A stretch of DNA of 64,000 nt from Allorhizobium ampelinum S4 (GTDB lineage Bacteria > Pseudomonadota > Alphaproteobacteria > Rhizobiales > Rhizobiaceae). Numbering within the stretch: position 1 is the stretch's first letter; each line of letters starts with the position of its first letter. Both the position numbers and the translations under genes were made by a program. This document shows, piece after piece, positions 63,154 to 64,000 of the stretch. The notes below the pieces were generated by a model, which saw nothing but the letters and a program-made list of their open reading frames with translations, ran no database searches and was not told the origin of the DNA. The stretch is from the NCBI RefSeq assembly GCF_000016285.1, contig NC_011989.1, positions 2,731,001 through 2,795,000 of the forward strand, read 5' to 3'.

Positions 63154-63300
63154 TTAGCGAGCAACCGACTGGCGGGCAACGCTGTTGATGTCAGCGCGAT
63201 TGATGCCCAGATCCTGCAGCTCACGGGTGGTCATGCGACCCAGTTCGGTAACGGTCTGACGATACTTGCGCCAATTGTTGAAAGAGCGTGCTACGTTCAT
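63154..63300 (-). CDS. DUF1127 small arginine-rich protein
   Basis: This is a 48-residue basic protein. MNVARSFNNWRKYRQTVTEL leads to the DUF1127 core GRMTTRELQDLGINRADINS and a VARQSVAR end. In Rhodobacter sphaeroides a DUF1127 protein (CcaF1) is cotranscribed with CcsR sRNAs and acts as an RNA-binding maturation factor. In Agrobacterium, short DUF1127 proteins affect metabolism and RNA turnover. These are from memory. The ATG at 63300 has AAAGGGGATC before it. Downstream on the same strand is the anti-SD hairpin array, and upstream a DnaQ-like exonuclease gene ends 171 bp away. RNA binding is inferred from the family and the context. Confidence 0.9.
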   Translation of the reverse strand: MNVARSFNNWRKYRQTVTELGRMTTRELQDLGINRADINSVARQSVAR

Positions 63301-63372
63301 GATGATCCCCTTTCGTGAGGTCTCTTGACGCCAGCAACCTTGCCTTGGTTCCAACGTCGTTTCGATAATTGG

Positions 63373-63409
63373 AATATAGGCCCTTGCCCGCCCGTCGATA
63401 AGACACAAG
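63373..63409 (-). promoter_or_regulatory. Candidate promoter of the DUF1127 gene, RpoH-like -10
   Basis: On the minus strand CCTATATT (plus 63380-63373) matches the alphaproteobacterial RpoH-type -10 CYTATNT. Upstream are CTTATC at 16 bases and CTTGTG at a longer, non-ideal distance, so the -35 is weak. It would start RNA about 65 bp before the DUF1127 ATG. The call is tentative. Confidence 0.3.
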
Positions 63410-63471
63410 GTCTGAGGTCAGCCATGCACTCAAAGCATTGGTCTTCTCGGAAACTGATCAAAGCGATTGCA

Positions 63472-64000
63472 TCAAGCCCTAAAACGGTCGAAGGCAGTCA
63501 GGCGTTTGATCGGTGGATCTGCCTCGGGATAGCGGTAGATTTCGGTTCGCAGGTATGAGAGTTCCTCGTCTAGCGCCTGTTCATCGACTTCGATCCACCA
63601 GGATTTCGGACGACCGTCGCTTCCGTCAGACCAACGATAGCCTCTCGCTTTCAGGTGGTCCTTCATGTCAAAGGGGCTATTCTCGGCAAGGATCCGGACA
63701 CGCGATCGCTGGCTTGCTTGATAGAGTTCAGCAAAAGCGGTGGAGGCCGTTCCATCATTGTCCCTTGCGAGAACCTCCAGGAGCGCGAAACAATCGTCAA
63801 CCGCACGATGGCCCTCGTGGAAGAAACCCGCCTGCCCGATGAGATAGCCAAGCTTGGTGCCTTCATATCCCCGTGACGACCAATCGATCTCAGCATTCGA
63901 GCAGGCCCAGGCCTTGCCCGCAAACATCGGAGACAACATCTCGCAGAATGGACGGTCAAAACCGGCATTGTGGGCGATCACCAAATCCGCGGGTTCGATC
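63472..64000 (-). CDS. DnaQ-like 3'-5' exonuclease, N-terminus outside the window
   Basis: At least 175 codons of a DEDDh exonuclease are present; the frame stays open through the window edge, so the N-terminal ExoI motif lies outside. Exo II is seen as VIAHNAGFDRPFCEML with the conserved Asp, and Exo III as EGHRAVDDCFALLEVL with the His and Asp. The C-terminal part is a separate basic segment with FDMKDHLKARGYRWSDG, a pattern found in rhizobial proteins annotated as DNA polymerase III epsilon-like. It is unlikely to be the replicative epsilon itself, and repair or RNA/DNA trimming is more probable. It is followed by the DUF1127 gene. Confidence 0.85.
   Translation of the reverse strand, partial: IEPADLVIAHNAGFDRPFCEMLSPMFAGKAWACSNAEIDWSSRGYEGTKLGYLIGQAGFFHEGHRAVDDCFALLEVLARDNDGTASTAFAELYQASQRSRVRILAENSPFDMKDHLKARGYRWSDGSDGRPKSWWIEVDEQALDEELSYLRTEIYRYPEADPPIKRLTAFDRFRA

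Noticed and set aside
1..64000. CRISPR arrays, tRNA/rRNA genes, integrases, intact insertion sequences
   Set aside because: I scanned for regularly spaced repeats, tRNA-like cloverleaf ends and transposase motifs and found none; the repeats present are palindromic intergenic elements.

Overview
The window looks like a chromosomal stretch of a Rhizobiaceae bacterium (Agrobacterium/Allorhizobium/Rhizobium group). Seen in the sequence: BacA, eukaryotic-type GlnII beside a DUF2735 protein, DUF992 and DUF1127 proteins, the bdhA-xdhA-xdhB operon known from Sinorhizobium, a GTTC-N7-GTTC LexA box before dinB, and several families of rhizobial palindromic intergenic repeats. No rRNA, tRNA, CRISPR, prophage or intact insertion sequence was found. 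The species is not settled by this sequence alone.

Layout. 1-9.2 kb: housekeeping and envelope genes (der, cut by the window edge; a YfgM-like TPR protein; an NnrU-family protein; a polysaccharide-deacetylase-like protein; bacA; an MFS carrier; map; an LLM flavoprotein). 9.5-25.7 kb: glpK, then bdhA-xdhABC, a TPR-sulfotransferase, a LysR regulator, puuD-guaD and an NMT1-type ABC importer. 25.9-30.5 kb: an argG divergent from an Lrp/AsnC gene, a MazEF pair and a two-component system. 30.6-32.2 kb: allA-uraH-metallophosphoesterase. 32.4-37.6 kb: a lone four-domain NRPS behind a 1.2-kb AT-rich gene-free stretch. 37.6-46.5 kb: glnII/DUF2735, uraD, an alcohol dehydrogenase, DUF992, CsbD, a diguanylate cyclase, puuE and DUF1045. 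46.9-53 kb: a divergent FAD-oxidoreductase/mnmD pair and a large hybrid histidine kinase. 53-61 kb: an exported protein, a DEAD-box helicase, a GMC oxidoreductase, an SHMT-like PLP enzyme and an HxlR/nitroreductase/SnoaL group. 61.6-64 kb: SOS-type dinB, an array of four anti-Shine-Dalgarno hairpins, a DUF1127 protein and a DnaQ-like exonuclease (cut by the window edge).

How genes work together. guaD, xdhABC, puuD, uraH, uraD, puuE and allA together give an almost complete guanine-to-ureidoglycolate/glyoxylate route. The genes lie in four separate blocks over about 33 kb, with the NRPS and the nitrogen-regulated glnII between them. glnII carries a visible sigma-54 promoter and an NtrC-type palindrome, so purine-nitrogen salvage and ammonium assimilation are neighbours.

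The most striking feature is at 62.8-63.3 kb. On the minus strand a DUF1127 gene is followed by four consecutive hairpins, each exposing CCTCCTCCC, and the last is a perfect intrinsic terminator. This resembles the DUF1127-CcsR stress sRNA locus of Rhodobacter and the cuckoo/alpha-r14 RNAs of Rhizobiales.
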